Source of the DNA: Dehalococcoides mccartyi
GTDB lineage: Bacteria > Chloroflexota > Dehalococcoidia > UBA2979
Length of the DNA: 64,000 bases
NCBI GenBank assembly: GCA_945865925.1
Contig: CAMBFG010000001.1
Span: forward strand, 268,854 to 332,853
Direction of reading: 5' to 3'
Shown: positions 15,332-24,134 of the stretch, piece after piece
Position numbering within the stretch: the first letter of the stretch is position 1
Layout: each line of letters starts with the position of its first letter
Notes under the pieces: generated by a model
The model's database searches: none
The model's input: only the letters and a program-made list of their open reading frames with translations
Told to the model about the DNA's origin: nothing
Made by a program: the position numbers and the translations under genes

Positions 15332-16270
15332 ATGGAGACGACGCTGCAGGGGAGCGAGCGGCGGGCGGGGCCGGCACCAGTGGTGTCGTACGCATGGTTC
15401 ACCCTCGGCTGGACGCTGCTGACGATCGTCCTCGGCGCGGTGGTGCGTGGGACATCCTCCGGGGACGGCTGCGGTGCCTCATGGCCTTCCTGTGACGGCG
15501 CCTTCCTCGTCTCCTCCGCCAGCGATTCCGCGCGTGTGATCGAGTTCACCCATCGCGCGGTGAGCGGCCTCGACCTCGCCTTCATCGGGGGGCTGCTCGT
15601 GGCGGTCTGGCGAGGGCTCCCGGCGGCGCATCGAGCACGGCGCACGGCGGTATGGGCGCTGCTCTCTGTGATTTCGGAGGCAGGCATCGGGGCGATGATC
15701 GTGCTCTACGGGTGGGTGGCGGACGACCGCTCCACGCCACGCCAGATCTCCGTGCCCCTGCACCTCGTCAACACGTTCGCGCTGACGGGATTGCTCGGGC
15801 TGCTCGTGTGGCAGATTCGAGGCGGGCGCGCGCTTGCTGCGACTCGTACACGAGGCGTGCGCGCGTTCGTCGGGCTCGGGGCGCTGATCGTGCTCGTCGC
15901 GGCGACGGGGGCGACGACGGCGCTGGCGGACACGTTGTTCGCGCCGGAATCGCTCGGGCACGGGCTCGCACAGGACCTCGATGCCTCGTCCGCGCTGATC
16001 GTGCGGCTGCGCGTGCTGCATCCGCTGGTGGCGGTGGGCGTCGCGATGCTGCTCGCCTCGTACGTGTGGCGACGCCTCGATGACGGAGTGGGGAACCGGG
16101 CCGGGCAAGCGGTCCTCGGGCTGCTCACGGTGCAGGTCGCGTTGGGAGTGCTGCATATCGCGCTGCTGACGCCGCTGGCGACGGCGCTGCTGCACCTGGT
16201 GGTCGCACAGGCGCTCTGGGTCGCGTTCCTGTTCTTCGCCTTCGACCGCCTCGAGGTACGCGAGGGCTAG
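15332..16270 (+). CDS. ctaA: Heme A synthase (CtaA/COX15)
   Basis: 312 residues, about eight membrane segments. It oxidises the C8 methyl of heme O to make heme A for aa3-type cytochrome oxidases. VVRGTSSGDGCGASWPSC is the conserved extracytoplasmic Cys loop after the first helix; EFTHRAVSG, PLHLVNTFA, VLHPLVAVG and LLHLVVAQA hold the four haem-ligand histidines. An upstream in-frame ATG at 15296 would add 12 residues unlike the family's start, so the ATG at 15332 is used. It converges with modC, overlapping by 4 nt at the 3' ends. No ctaB or oxidase genes are adjacent. Its presence argues for aerobic respiration. Confidence 0.88.
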   Translation: METTLQGSERRAGPAPVVSYAWFTLGWTLLTIVLGAVVRGTSSGDGCGASWPSCDGAFLVSSASDSARVIEFTHRAVSGLDLAFIGGLLVAVWRGLPAAHRARRTAVWALLSVISEAGIGAMIVLYGWVADDRSTPRQISVPLHLVNTFALTGLLGLLVWQIRGGRALAATRTRGVRAFVGLGALIVLVAATGATTALADTLFAPESLGHGLAQDLDASSALIVRLRVLHPLVAVGVAMLLASYVWRRLDDGVGNRAGQAVLGLLTVQVALGVLHIALLTPLATALLHLVVAQALWVAFLFFAFDRLEVREG

Positions 16271-17358
16271 GCGGGCACGTCTCCGGTCGCGCGCATCACG
16301 TGCAGATCGGCCGGGGGGATCTCCACGAGCCAGTCCTTCTTCGTCGCGACGCCGAGGACCTCGTAGGGACGGGCGGGCATGTCCACCTCGATGGTGGGGC
16401 CGCCGACCTGCGGACGCAGGTGCAAGAGGTGGTTGGCGCCATACGCCTCTTCAGCCTCAATGGTGGCGTCGAGTCCGTTGACGGCCGGACGGTCACCGCG
16501 GCGCAGGACGACACGCTCCGAGCGCACGGCGACATCGACGGCATCACCCACGGCCAGACCTGCCTCCCACGAGGCGCAGCGCCAGCGCAGCGGCCCGATC
16601 TCGACCTCGATGCTGTCGGGAGCCGTGGCGAGCACCCGGCCGCGGTAGAGGTTGCGCACGCCGAGGAGTTCCGCGACGCGCCTCGAATGCGGGCGGGAGA
16701 AGATCTCGTCAGGCGCGCCAGCCTGCAGCACGCGGCCGGCATCGAGGACGACGAGCCGGTCGGCGAGCAGGTACGCCTCGCGCAGGTCGTGCGTCACGAA
16801 GAGCGCACCGCGACCGAGTTCGCGCTGAAGCCGTCGCAGTTCGAGGCGGAGCGCGCGCCGGATCGCGTCGTCGAGCGCGGAGAAGGGCTCATCGAGCAGC
16901 AGGAGTCGCACGTCGCGCACGAGCACGCGGGCAAGCGCGACGCGCTGGCGCTGGCCGCCGGAGAGCGTGCCGGGACTGCGGTCAGCCACACCTTCGAGGC
17001 CGAGCGCGGCGAGGGCGACTCCTGCCCGCCGGCGACGATCTGGTCGGGTGCCGGCAAGCGCGAAGGCGACGTTCTCCCAGACGGGGAGGTGCGGGAACAG
17101 CGCCAGTTCTTGCACGACATAACCCATCCGCCGTGCCTCGACAGGGATGTCGACACCGGCAGCGGCATCGAACAGCACCTCGCCGTCGACGGTGATGTGA
17201 CCTCGATCGGGACGCACGAGGCCGGCGATCGCGCGGAGCGTGAGGCTCTTGCCCGCGCCGGACGCGCCGAACAGCACCACGATCTCGTCGGCCGCCTCGA
17301 TGGCGACATCGAGGGTGAAGCGACCGGCCGTCAGCGTGAACGCGGCGTCGAGGGTCAT
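16267..17358 (-). CDS. modC: Molybdate ABC transporter ATP-binding protein
   Basis: 363 residues. Walker A GASGAGKS, Q-loop VVQELALFP, signature LSGGQRQRVALARV, Walker B LLLLDEPFSALD and switch His VTHD are all intact. A C-terminal region from about residue 235 (LLGVRNLYRGRV) looks like a TOBE-type oxyanion-binding regulatory domain. Its start overlaps the end of modB by 4 nt (ATGA), so the two are translationally coupled. It energises molybdate uptake, or possibly tungstate or sulfate; the operon with a ModA-like lipoprotein supports molybdate. Confidence 0.88.
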   Translation of the reverse strand: MTLDAAFTLTAGRFTLDVAIEAADEIVVLFGASGAGKSLTLRAIAGLVRPDRGHITVDGEVLFDAAAGVDIPVEARRMGYVVQELALFPHLPVWENVAFALAGTRPDRRRRAGVALAALGLEGVADRSPGTLSGGQRQRVALARVLVRDVRLLLLDEPFSALDDAIRRALRLELRRLQRELGRGALFVTHDLREAYLLADRLVVLDAGRVLQAGAPDEIFSRPHSRRVAELLGVRNLYRGRVLATAPDSIEVEIGPLRWRCASWEAGLAVGDAVDVAVRSERVVLRRGDRPAVNGLDATIEAEEAYGANHLLHLRPQVGGPTIEVDMPARPYEVLGVATKKDWLVEIPPADLHVMRATGDVPA

Positions 17359-18164
17359 GCGAGGCCACGCTTCGCGACGAGGCGGAGGGTGCCGAGCAGC
17401 AACAACGCGACCGCGAGCAGCACCAACGACAGCGCGACGGCGCCGGGCAGCCCCAGCGGCCCGCCCTCGAACGCCGCGATCACGGCGAGCGGCAGCGTCT
17501 GCGTCCGGCCCGCGAGGCTACCGGCGAAGATCAGCGTCGCGCCCAACTCACCGAGGGCACGCGCCCAACACAGCACCGCGCCCGCCAGCAGCGGGCCGCG
17601 CGCCAGCGGGATCGTGATGCGACGGAAGACGTGCGCACGGGACGCTCCGAGGGTGCGCGCGATCGCCTCGAGTTCCGGGTCGACGGCCTCGAAGCCGGCG
17701 CGCGCAGCACGGACGTAGAGCGGGGCAGCGACGAAGGTCTGGGCGACGATGACAGCGAGCATGGTGAAGGGGAGCGAGAGGCCCGTGAACGCCTCGATCG
17801 GCTCGCCGAGCAGGCCGCGGCGCCCGAAAGCGGTGAGCAGCGCGACGCCCGCGACGGTGGGCGGCAGGACGATCGGCAGGTCAAGCAGGGCATCGAGCAC
17901 CGCGCCACCGGGGATCTGGCGGCGGGCGAGGAGGTAGGCGACGGGTGTGCCGAACAACAGGCTCAGCGCGACCGAGATGAGCGTCGTGATCAGGGAGACC
18001 CGCAAGGCGGTGCCGACGGCGGGATCGCCGAGTGCCTCGCGCGCCCTCGGATCCTCGATCGCCCGCCAGATCAGGCCGGCGAAGGGCAGGAGGAAGAACA
18101 GCGCGAAGACGGTCGCCAGCAGGACGACGGCGAGGGTGATCCCGGAAGGACGGCGGAGCGTCAT
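17355..18164 (-). CDS. modB: Molybdate ABC transporter permease
   Basis: 269 residues with about six membrane helices, starting RPSGITLAVVLLATVFALFF. The EAA-like loop is at EAIARTLGASRAHVFRRITIPLARGP, and TPVAYLLARRQIPG is typical of ModB/CysT permeases. It overlaps modA by 4 nt and modC by 4 nt, fixing the order padR-modA-modB-modC on the minus strand. It forms the membrane channel of the transporter. Confidence 0.88.
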   Translation of the reverse strand: MTLRRPSGITLAVVLLATVFALFFLLPFAGLIWRAIEDPRAREALGDPAVGTALRVSLITTLISVALSLLFGTPVAYLLARRQIPGGAVLDALLDLPIVLPPTVAGVALLTAFGRRGLLGEPIEAFTGLSLPFTMLAVIVAQTFVAAPLYVRAARAGFEAVDPELEAIARTLGASRAHVFRRITIPLARGPLLAGAVLCWARALGELGATLIFAGSLAGRTQTLPLAVIAAFEGGPLGLPGAVALSLVLLAVALLLLGTLRLVAKRGLA

Positions 18165-19036
18165 CGAGGCGGGCTGGTAAAGCCACGCTTCGTCAGGAAC
18201 GCCTGGCCCTCGGCGCCGCGGACAAAGGCGACAAAGGCGGCGGCGGTCTTGGCGTTCTTCCCGCCCGTGAGCGGAGCGATGAAGTACTCGGCGGTCACGT
18301 TGTAGGCATCCGGAATCGCGACGGGCTCCACCTCCGGTGCGGTCGCGATGTCCGTGCTGTAAACGATGGCCGCATCCGCCTCGCCGAGTTGGACCTTGGT
18401 GAGGACAGCGCGGACATTCGCCTCGCGGCTCTTCACATTCGCCATCACCTTCGTCTGGAAACCCGCACCAAACGCGACGGACTTCTCGGCGGCCGCGAGC
18501 GACTGGATGGCGTAGTTCCCGACGGGCACGCCGTCAGCGGCCAGGACCAACTTCAGGTTCGGCTTCGCGAGGTCGGCGTAGGTCGCGACCGCAGTCGAAC
18601 CCTTCGGCTTCGCGATCACGAGACGGTTCAGGGCGAAGACGGCACCGGAAGCAGCCTTCCGCTCCGCCTTCACGTTGTCCATTTGCGCCTTGTCAGCGGA
18701 GGCGAAGACATCGGCCGGAGAGCCCTCGTTGACCTGGGTGGCAAGCGCGGCCGAGGACGCGAAATTCAGCGTGACTTTGGTACCGGCATACTTCGCCTCG
18801 AAGGCCTTCACGGTGTCGGTGAACGCTTCAGTCAGTGACGAGGCGGCCGAGACGATGATCTCGCCCGTGACCGGCGGAGCCGTCGGGGTCGTCGCCGCCG
18901 ACGCGGTGGTGGTCGCGCTCGGAGTGGCCGGTGCTGCGGTGTCGCCACCACAGGCCATCGCGGCGAATGCGGCAAGTGCGACCGCGAGGACTACGAAGCG
19001 GCGCGTGAGCGCGGGCGCGTGTGCGTGTCGAGCCAA
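18161..19036 (-). CDS. modA: Molybdate-binding lipoprotein
   Basis: 291 residues. A signal sequence with an AFAAMAC lipobox gives a lipid-anchored extracytoplasmic protein, followed by a Thr/Ala/Pro-rich linker. The binding domain begins at GEIIVSAASSLTEAF, the ModA signature in which Ser residues contact the oxyanion; NFASSAALATQVNEGSPADVFASAD and DAAIVYSTD are further family blocks. The first 46 nt overlap the end of the padR gene, so the start could be slightly internal, but the signal peptide requires a start close to this one. Confidence 0.88.
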   Translation of the reverse strand: MARHAHAPALTRRFVVLAVALAAFAAMACGGDTAAPATPSATTTASAATTPTAPPVTGEIIVSAASSLTEAFTDTVKAFEAKYAGTKVTLNFASSAALATQVNEGSPADVFASADKAQMDNVKAERKAASGAVFALNRLVIAKPKGSTAVATYADLAKPNLKLVLAADGVPVGNYAIQSLAAAEKSVAFGAGFQTKVMANVKSREANVRAVLTKVQLGEADAAIVYSTDIATAPEVEPVAIPDAYNVTAEYFIAPLTGGKNAKTAAAFVAFVRGAEGQAFLTKRGFTSPPR

Positions 19037-19530
19037 GCCAGTACCCCTTCAGCGGCGGTCAGCCGCGACTCCCACACCAAGCGCTCGAAGCCCTCGGCGG
19101 TATCGAGGTGCGCGCGGGCGTCGTCGATGTAGGTGCGGCAGACCTGCGCCTGAGCGCGGATGAGCGCCCGCTCGGCGGCGGGATCGATCTGGCGGAGGAA
19201 GAACCACTTCAGCAGGAAGTCCTGGCGCACCTCGCGCATGCGGGTGACGGGCTGCTTCAGCCAGGCACGTAGGACGGACCAGCCGTCCTCGTTGGGGGCG
19301 TAAATCCGGCGCGGGGGCCGGCGACCAACGCGCACCTCGTCCCAGTCGACCAGGGCGCGGCGTTCGAGGCCGCGCAGGTAGGTGTAGACGGTGCTCTGGT
19401 CGGCCGGCGCGATCAGCGCGAGCGGTGACGCATCCCAGCGGCGGGCGACCTCGTACCCATGGCCAGCCTCAATCGCGAGGAAGGCGAGGGCGGCGTATTC
19501 GCCGGACTGGAGGTCGGTCGGTGCTGCCAT
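18991..19530 (-). CDS. PadR-family transcriptional regulator of the mod operon
   Basis: 179 residues. The N-terminal winged helix runs from SGEYAALAFLAIEAGHGYEVARRW to STVYTYLRGLERRALVDWD, the PadR pattern with Tyr-rich recognition region, followed by a C-terminal helical dimerisation part (LLKWFFLRQIDPAAERALI). It is the first gene of the mod operon and overlaps modA by 46 nt, so it probably represses or adjusts the operon in response to molybdate or a related signal. AGGAGGTGA precedes the ATG but at a long 12-13 nt spacing, which may mean modest translation. Confidence 0.8.
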   Translation of the reverse strand: MAAPTDLQSGEYAALAFLAIEAGHGYEVARRWDASPLALIAPADQSTVYTYLRGLERRALVDWDEVRVGRRPPRRIYAPNEDGWSVLRAWLKQPVTRMREVRQDFLLKWFFLRQIDPAAERALIRAQAQVCRTYIDDARAHLDTAEGFERLVWESRLTAAEGVLAWLDTHTRPRSRAAS

Positions 19531-19839
19531 GCGCCGAAGGTACTCACCTCCTGATTACTTGGCAAGAAAGCATTTCGGCGGCAGGCCGATTAGGTTGAAG
19601 CCCCGGATAGCCGGCGGTGCGGCGCCAACCTCGTACCCGCCAGCGGAACGTACGAGCCGGCGTACGCGCCGCCCGACATCGCGAGGGCTATGGATCGTGA
19701 ACAGTCCCGCCATCGACCGGAAGGCGAAGGGCAGTGGCGGGCACGGGCTCGTGCCCCCAGTCCCGCGACTGTCGAGGGGTATCATCCGCCCGCAGCCTGA
19801 GGGGCCCTGCTGACAGGGTGGGCTGCGGAGGGCCGAGCA
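19531..19839. other. 309-nt divergent intergenic region
   Basis: It separates the padR-mod operon (minus) from the fused CaiB gene (plus) and must hold promoters for both. The segment next to padR is AT-richer. A perfect 7-bp hairpin GGGCACG/CGTGCCC with a four-base loop lies at 19739-19756, and a TATCAT that could be a -10 box lies about 60 nt before the CaiB start. No coding sequence is supported. Confidence 0.4.
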
Positions 19840-22281
19840 ATGCTCGAAGGCGTGCGCGTGGTGGATCTCTCGCGAGAGCCGGGCGCTGCCTACGCGGCGC
19901 GCCTGTTCGCGCTGCTGGGCGCCGACGTCGTGAAGGTCGAGCCGCCCGAGGGCGACCCGGCGCGGCGGCGAGGCCCTCGACGCGGCGACGACGGCGAGAC
20001 GAGCGCGCTGTATGCCTACCTGAACGCAGCGAAGCGCTCGGCCGTCCTCGACCCGAGCGACGAGGCACAGCGCGGGACGCTCCTCCGCCTGATCGGGCGC
20101 GCCGACGTGGTATTCGAGGACGGCGCGCCGGGGTGGTGGAAGGCTCAGGGCATCGACCTCGACGCCCTCGGGGAGGCATACCAGCGGCTCGTGGTGGTCT
20201 CGGTCACGCCGTTCGGGCAGGACGGGCCGCGCGCGGGGTGGCGGGCGACGGCGCTGACGGCGCATGCGTCCGGCGGGCAGTTGATGCTGTGTGGCGAGAC
20301 CGACCTGCCTCCGCTCAAGGTCGCCGGGCAGCAGGCGTACTACCAGGCCGGGCTGCACGCGTTTTCCTCCGCACTCACCGCGATGTACGCCGTGCGCCGA
20401 GACGGCCTCGGTGACCGCATCGACCTTTCGATTCAGGAGGTGCAGAACGCCAGCCTCGAAGGTGCGGGGCCGGGTGCGATGGTGCGCGGGTTCGACCTCG
20501 AACGGGTGGGGAACCAGGCGCGCGCGGTATGGGGGATCTACCCGTGCGCGGACGGCTACGTGGGTGTGGCTTCGATGGCGCGACAGACGGGATCGGTCTA
20601 CCGCTGCATCGAGCACCCCGAACTGGCCGAGGACCCACGGTTCGCCGACCTCATCGGCAATCCGGAGATGAACGAGATCGCCACGCTGCTGATCAACGAG
20701 TGGACGATGGCCCGCGGCGCGCACGAGATCTTCGAGGAGTCGCAGCGACACCGCGCGCCCTTCTCGCTGATCCCGACGCCGCGCGACCTGCTGGAGTGGG
20801 AGCCGCTCCGTCAGGCTGCGTTCTGGACTGAGGTCACTCACCCACGCCTCGGGAAGCACGCGCTGCCGGGCGCCCCGTTCACGCTCAACGGCGAACGTGC
20901 GCGCACCTCGGGCCCCGCGCCACTCCTCGGCCAGCACACCGCCGAGGTGGTGGCGGAGGCTGCCGAGCCGGTCGCGTCTATCCGTGCGGCCACCGGGAGT
21001 CGCGCGCGCCTGCCGTTCGAGGGGTTGCGCGTCCTCGACCTGTCGCAGGTGTGGGCAGGGCCATACGCCGCGCGCTTCCTCGCAGACATGGGGGCGGACG
21101 TCATCCACATCGAGGGCCCGCAGTTCCCGGATGCCGTGCGCGGCGTTGGGCGCGGAGACGACCCGCGGGCGTTCAACAAGGCGGCCTACTTCAACGAGTA
21201 CAACCGCAACAAGCGCGGACTGGCGCTGGACCTGCACCGACCGGAGGGGATGGAGGCGTTCAAGCGCCTCGTCCCACTCGCGGACGTGGTGCTGGAGAAC
21301 TGGAGCGTGGGCGTCGCGGAACGCCTCGGCATGGGGTACGACGATCTGCGCGCGCTGAACCCGCGGATCTCCCTCGTGCAGATGCCAGGCTTCTCGAAAG
21401 AACTACCAGAGTCGGAGCGCGTCGGCTTCGGGCCGACCATCGAGCAGATGGGCGGGCTTGTGGCGTTGCAGGGATACGAGGGCGGGCCACCCCACAAGAG
21501 CGGGATCTCGTACGGTGACCCCATCGGCGGGATCATTGCGGCAGGTGCCACGGCACTCGCGCTGTGGCGTCGCGAGAGCGGCGCAGGCGAGGGCTGCCAC
21601 ATCGTCGTCTCGCAGCGCGACAACGTGATCGGGATGGTGGGGGAGTTCATGGTGGCCGAGTCGTTGGGCCTCGACTATCCCGTACGCGAGGGCAACCGCG
21701 ACCGGGACGCCGCGCCGCACAACGTCTACCGCACCCGCGACGACGAGGGCCGCTGGCTGGGCGATGTGCTGTTCAAGCGCGTGTCGGAGTACCACGACAC
21801 CTGGGTCGCGATCGCCGTCGACTCGGACGAGGCGTGGCAGGCACTTCGAGGCGTCGTACGAGACGCGCGCCTCGATCTCCCGGCGTACGCGACGCTCGCC
21901 GGGCGGAAGGCGGCGGAGGCCGACATCGATGCTGTGCTCAACGAGTGGGCGCGAGACCGCGATGCGACCGAGGTGGCGACCGCGCTGCAAGCGGCGGGGG
22001 TGGCCTCAAGTCCCGTGCTGTCCGCGTTGATGCTGGTGTCCGACCCACACATGATCGCGCGCGCGAACTTCCCGACGACCGTACACCCCGAGGCGGGTGA
22101 AGTGCTGACGGCCCGCCCCGTGTGGCGGATGGCGCGTCGGCCCACGCCTCGACCGAACGCGGGGCCGACGTTCGGCCAACACAACCGTGAGGTGATGCGT
22201 GACCTCGCCGGGTACTCGGACGCCGAAGTGGACGCGTTCGAGACGAACGGGCTGCTCGCGACCGTCCCGACGCGCGCATGA
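19840..22281 (+). CDS. Fused tandem CaiB/BaiF (class III) CoA-transferase
   Basis: 813 residues made of two complete CaiB-type domains: about 1-380 (VVDLSREPGAAYAARLFALL, VKVEPPEGDP) and about 390-800 (VLDLSQVWAGPYAARFLADM, YFNEYNRNKRG). Class III enzymes move CoA between acids through an aspartyl-CoA anhydride. At the position of that Asp the first half reads GDRIDLSIQE and keeps it, while the second half reads GCHIVVSQRD and has Val. The protein may thus be an internal heterodimer with one working site. It overlaps cobO by ATGA. The separate genes at 36694 and 37920 match its two halves in order. The acid substrate is unknown. Confidence 0.88.
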   Translation: MLEGVRVVDLSREPGAAYAARLFALLGADVVKVEPPEGDPARRRGPRRGDDGETSALYAYLNAAKRSAVLDPSDEAQRGTLLRLIGRADVVFEDGAPGWWKAQGIDLDALGEAYQRLVVVSVTPFGQDGPRAGWRATALTAHASGGQLMLCGETDLPPLKVAGQQAYYQAGLHAFSSALTAMYAVRRDGLGDRIDLSIQEVQNASLEGAGPGAMVRGFDLERVGNQARAVWGIYPCADGYVGVASMARQTGSVYRCIEHPELAEDPRFADLIGNPEMNEIATLLINEWTMARGAHEIFEESQRHRAPFSLIPTPRDLLEWEPLRQAAFWTEVTHPRLGKHALPGAPFTLNGERARTSGPAPLLGQHTAEVVAEAAEPVASIRAATGSRARLPFEGLRVLDLSQVWAGPYAARFLADMGADVIHIEGPQFPDAVRGVGRGDDPRAFNKAAYFNEYNRNKRGLALDLHRPEGMEAFKRLVPLADVVLENWSVGVAERLGMGYDDLRALNPRISLVQMPGFSKELPESERVGFGPTIEQMGGLVALQGYEGGPPHKSGISYGDPIGGIIAAGATALALWRRESGAGEGCHIVVSQRDNVIGMVGEFMVAESLGLDYPVREGNRDRDAAPHNVYRTRDDEGRWLGDVLFKRVSEYHDTWVAIAVDSDEAWQALRGVVRDARLDLPAYATLAGRKAAEADIDAVLNEWARDRDATEVATALQAAGVASSPVLSALMLVSDPHMIARANFPTTVHPEAGEVLTARPVWRMARRPTPRPNAGPTFGQHNREVMRDLAGYSDAEVDAFETNGLLATVPTRA

Positions 22282-22877
22282 CATCCGAGACGCCTCGGGA
22301 GCAGACGCCCGAGGAAGCCGAGGAGTACCGCCGTTCGCTGCGGAAGGAGAACCGGAAGAAGGGTCTCCTGATCGTGAACACGGGCACCGGCAAGGGGAAG
22401 ACGACGGCCGCGTTCGGCCTCGCGATGCGCGCGCGCGGTCGAGGGATGCGCGTCGCGATGATCCAGTTCATTAAGCCCGGGACGGCGAACTTCGGCGAGA
22501 TCCGCGCGGCGCGCGAACTCGGCATCGAGGTGCAGGGCATGGGCGACGGGTGGACGTGGCGCAGCAAGGACCTCGACGAGTCGGCCGAACTCGCCCGGGT
22601 CGGTTGGGCGCGTGCACAGGAGGTGATCGCCGCCGGCGAACACGACCTGGTGGTGCTCGACGAGTTCACCTACCCGATGCACTACGGCTGGCTGGATACC
22701 ACCGAGGTGCTGGCGTGGATCGCCGAGCACAAGCCTCCGATGTTGCACCTCGCCATCACCGGCCGGTACGCGCCGGAGGCACTGATCGAGGCGGCCGACC
22801 TGGTGACGGAGATGCGGCTGATCAAGCATCCGTTCAAGGAGCAGGGCATCCGCGCCCAGCCCGGCATCGAGTTCTAG
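22278..22877 (+). CDS. cobO: Cob(I)alamin adenosyltransferase, CobO/BtuR type
   Basis: 199 residues. IVNTGTGKGKTTAAFG is the P-loop, MIQFIKPG and DLVVLDEFTYPMHYGWL are the diagnostic CobO blocks, and the C-terminus ends RAQPGIEF as usual. It adenosylates cobalamin or corrinoid precursors to give coenzyme B12. It overlaps the upstream CoA-transferase gene by 4 nt. No other cobalamin synthesis genes are nearby; an adenosylcobalamin-dependent mutase acting on CoA esters elsewhere would explain the pairing, but that is inference. Confidence 0.92.
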   Translation: MTSETPREQTPEEAEEYRRSLRKENRKKGLLIVNTGTGKGKTTAAFGLAMRARGRGMRVAMIQFIKPGTANFGEIRAARELGIEVQGMGDGWTWRSKDLDESAELARVGWARAQEVIAAGEHDLVVLDEFTYPMHYGWLDTTEVLAWIAEHKPPMLHLAITGRYAPEALIEAADLVTEMRLIKHPFKEQGIRAQPGIEF

Positions 22878-22889
22878 CGAGCCTTCGCG

Positions 22890-24107
22890 TTAGCCCTCGC
22901 GGACGCCGGGGGCCTCCGGGCCGGTGGCGGCGAAGCCGGCAGCGATGAGGGCATCGATCTTCGTCTGGTCGACGCCGGCCTTGCGCAGGAAGTCGACGGT
23001 GTCGGCGCCGGGCTTCGGTGCGCCGCGCTCGGCCCCGCCGGGGGTGCGTGAGAGTTTCACCGGCGTGTTGGCGACCTTCAGGGTGCCACCGGTCCACGTC
23101 GGCAGGTCGCGCAGCATGTCGCGAGCGTTGACCTGAGGATCCGCCACGGCCTGCGCGATGTTATTCATCGGGCCGATCCAGCAGATGTCCGCGAGGATCT
23201 CCAGCCACTCATTCATGGTCTTCTTGCGGAAGGCCTCGAACATCAACGGTTCGAGTTCGTCGTAGTACGTCGTGCGGTCGGCGGCCTTGAGGAAGCGCGG
23301 ATCGACGGCGAGATGGTCGGCGTCGATGCTGCCGCAGAAGAGCGCCCAGTTGTTGTCCTTCACCCCGGCGATCACGACCCAGCCGTCCGAGGCGGGCACC
23401 GCCTGGTGCGGCGTGCCGATCGGGTGACGGAAGCCAACGGGTTCGGGGATCTCGCCGGTCGAGGTGTACCGCACGATGGCGTTCTCCAGGAACGCGATCT
23501 GCGCGTCGAGCATTGCGACGTCCACGTATTGGCCTTTGCCGCTGGTGTTGCGTTCGACGAGTGCGCTGAGCACACCCACGGTCGTCCAGAGCCCGCCGCC
23601 CATGTCGCCGATCGAGTAGCCAGCACGCGCCGGCGGGCCACCGACGTGGCCAGTGAGGCTCATCACGCCAGAAATGCCCTGGGCGATGATGTCGACGGCA
23701 CCACGCGGGCTGTACGGGCCGGTCTGGCCGAAGCCTGAGGTGGACGCGTAGATCAATCGCGGGTTGAGTTTGCTGAGCGTCTCGTAGTCGAAGCCCAATT
23801 TCTTCATGGTGCCGGGCTGGAAGTTCTCGTTCACCACGTCCACGTGAGGGACAAGGTCGTAGATGATCTGCCGGACCTCGGGCGACTTGAGGTCGAGCAT
23901 CACGCTCTTCTTCCCTCGGTTCACAGAGAAGAAGTAGGTGCTGACGTCGTGGACGTAGGGGCCACCGCCTCGGCGCTGCTCGTTCTGGAAAACGGTCTCG
24001 ATCTTCCAGACGTCCGCGCCCATGTCCGCCATGACCATCGTGCCGTAGGGACCGGCGAGGGCCCACGTGAAGTCCAGGATCGTGATTCCTGAGAGCGGTC
24101 CAGGCAT
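22890..24107 (-). CDS. CaiB/BaiF CoA-transferase
   Basis: 405 residues, a single complete class III CoA-transferase. LDFTWALAGPYGTMVMADMG is the N-terminal CoA-binding block, VNENFQPGTMKKLGFDY and SGFGQTGPYS are family blocks, and GKGQYVDVAMLDAQ keeps the Asp at the catalytic position. It lies 27 nt downstream of the enoyl-CoA hydratase gene on the same strand and converges with cobO. It likely activates a carboxylic acid for the neighbouring beta-oxidation-type enzymes. Confidence 0.92.
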   Translation of the reverse strand: MPGPLSGITILDFTWALAGPYGTMVMADMGADVWKIETVFQNEQRRGGGPYVHDVSTYFFSVNRGKKSVMLDLKSPEVRQIIYDLVPHVDVVNENFQPGTMKKLGFDYETLSKLNPRLIYASTSGFGQTGPYSPRGAVDIIAQGISGVMSLTGHVGGPPARAGYSIGDMGGGLWTTVGVLSALVERNTSGKGQYVDVAMLDAQIAFLENAIVRYTSTGEIPEPVGFRHPIGTPHQAVPASDGWVVIAGVKDNNWALFCGSIDADHLAVDPRFLKAADRTTYYDELEPLMFEAFRKKTMNEWLEILADICWIGPMNNIAQAVADPQVNARDMLRDLPTWTGGTLKVANTPVKLSRTPGGAERGAPKPGADTVDFLRKAGVDQTKIDALIAAGFAATGPEAPGVREG

Positions 24108-24134
24108 GGTGGGCTCCCCTCGTGCGGCTGCCGG

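Noticed and set aside
19555-21237. 560-codon minus-strand frame under the fused CoA-transferase
   Set aside because: Antisense shadow; no ribosome-binding site or recognisable motif, and the plus-strand protein is clearly conserved.
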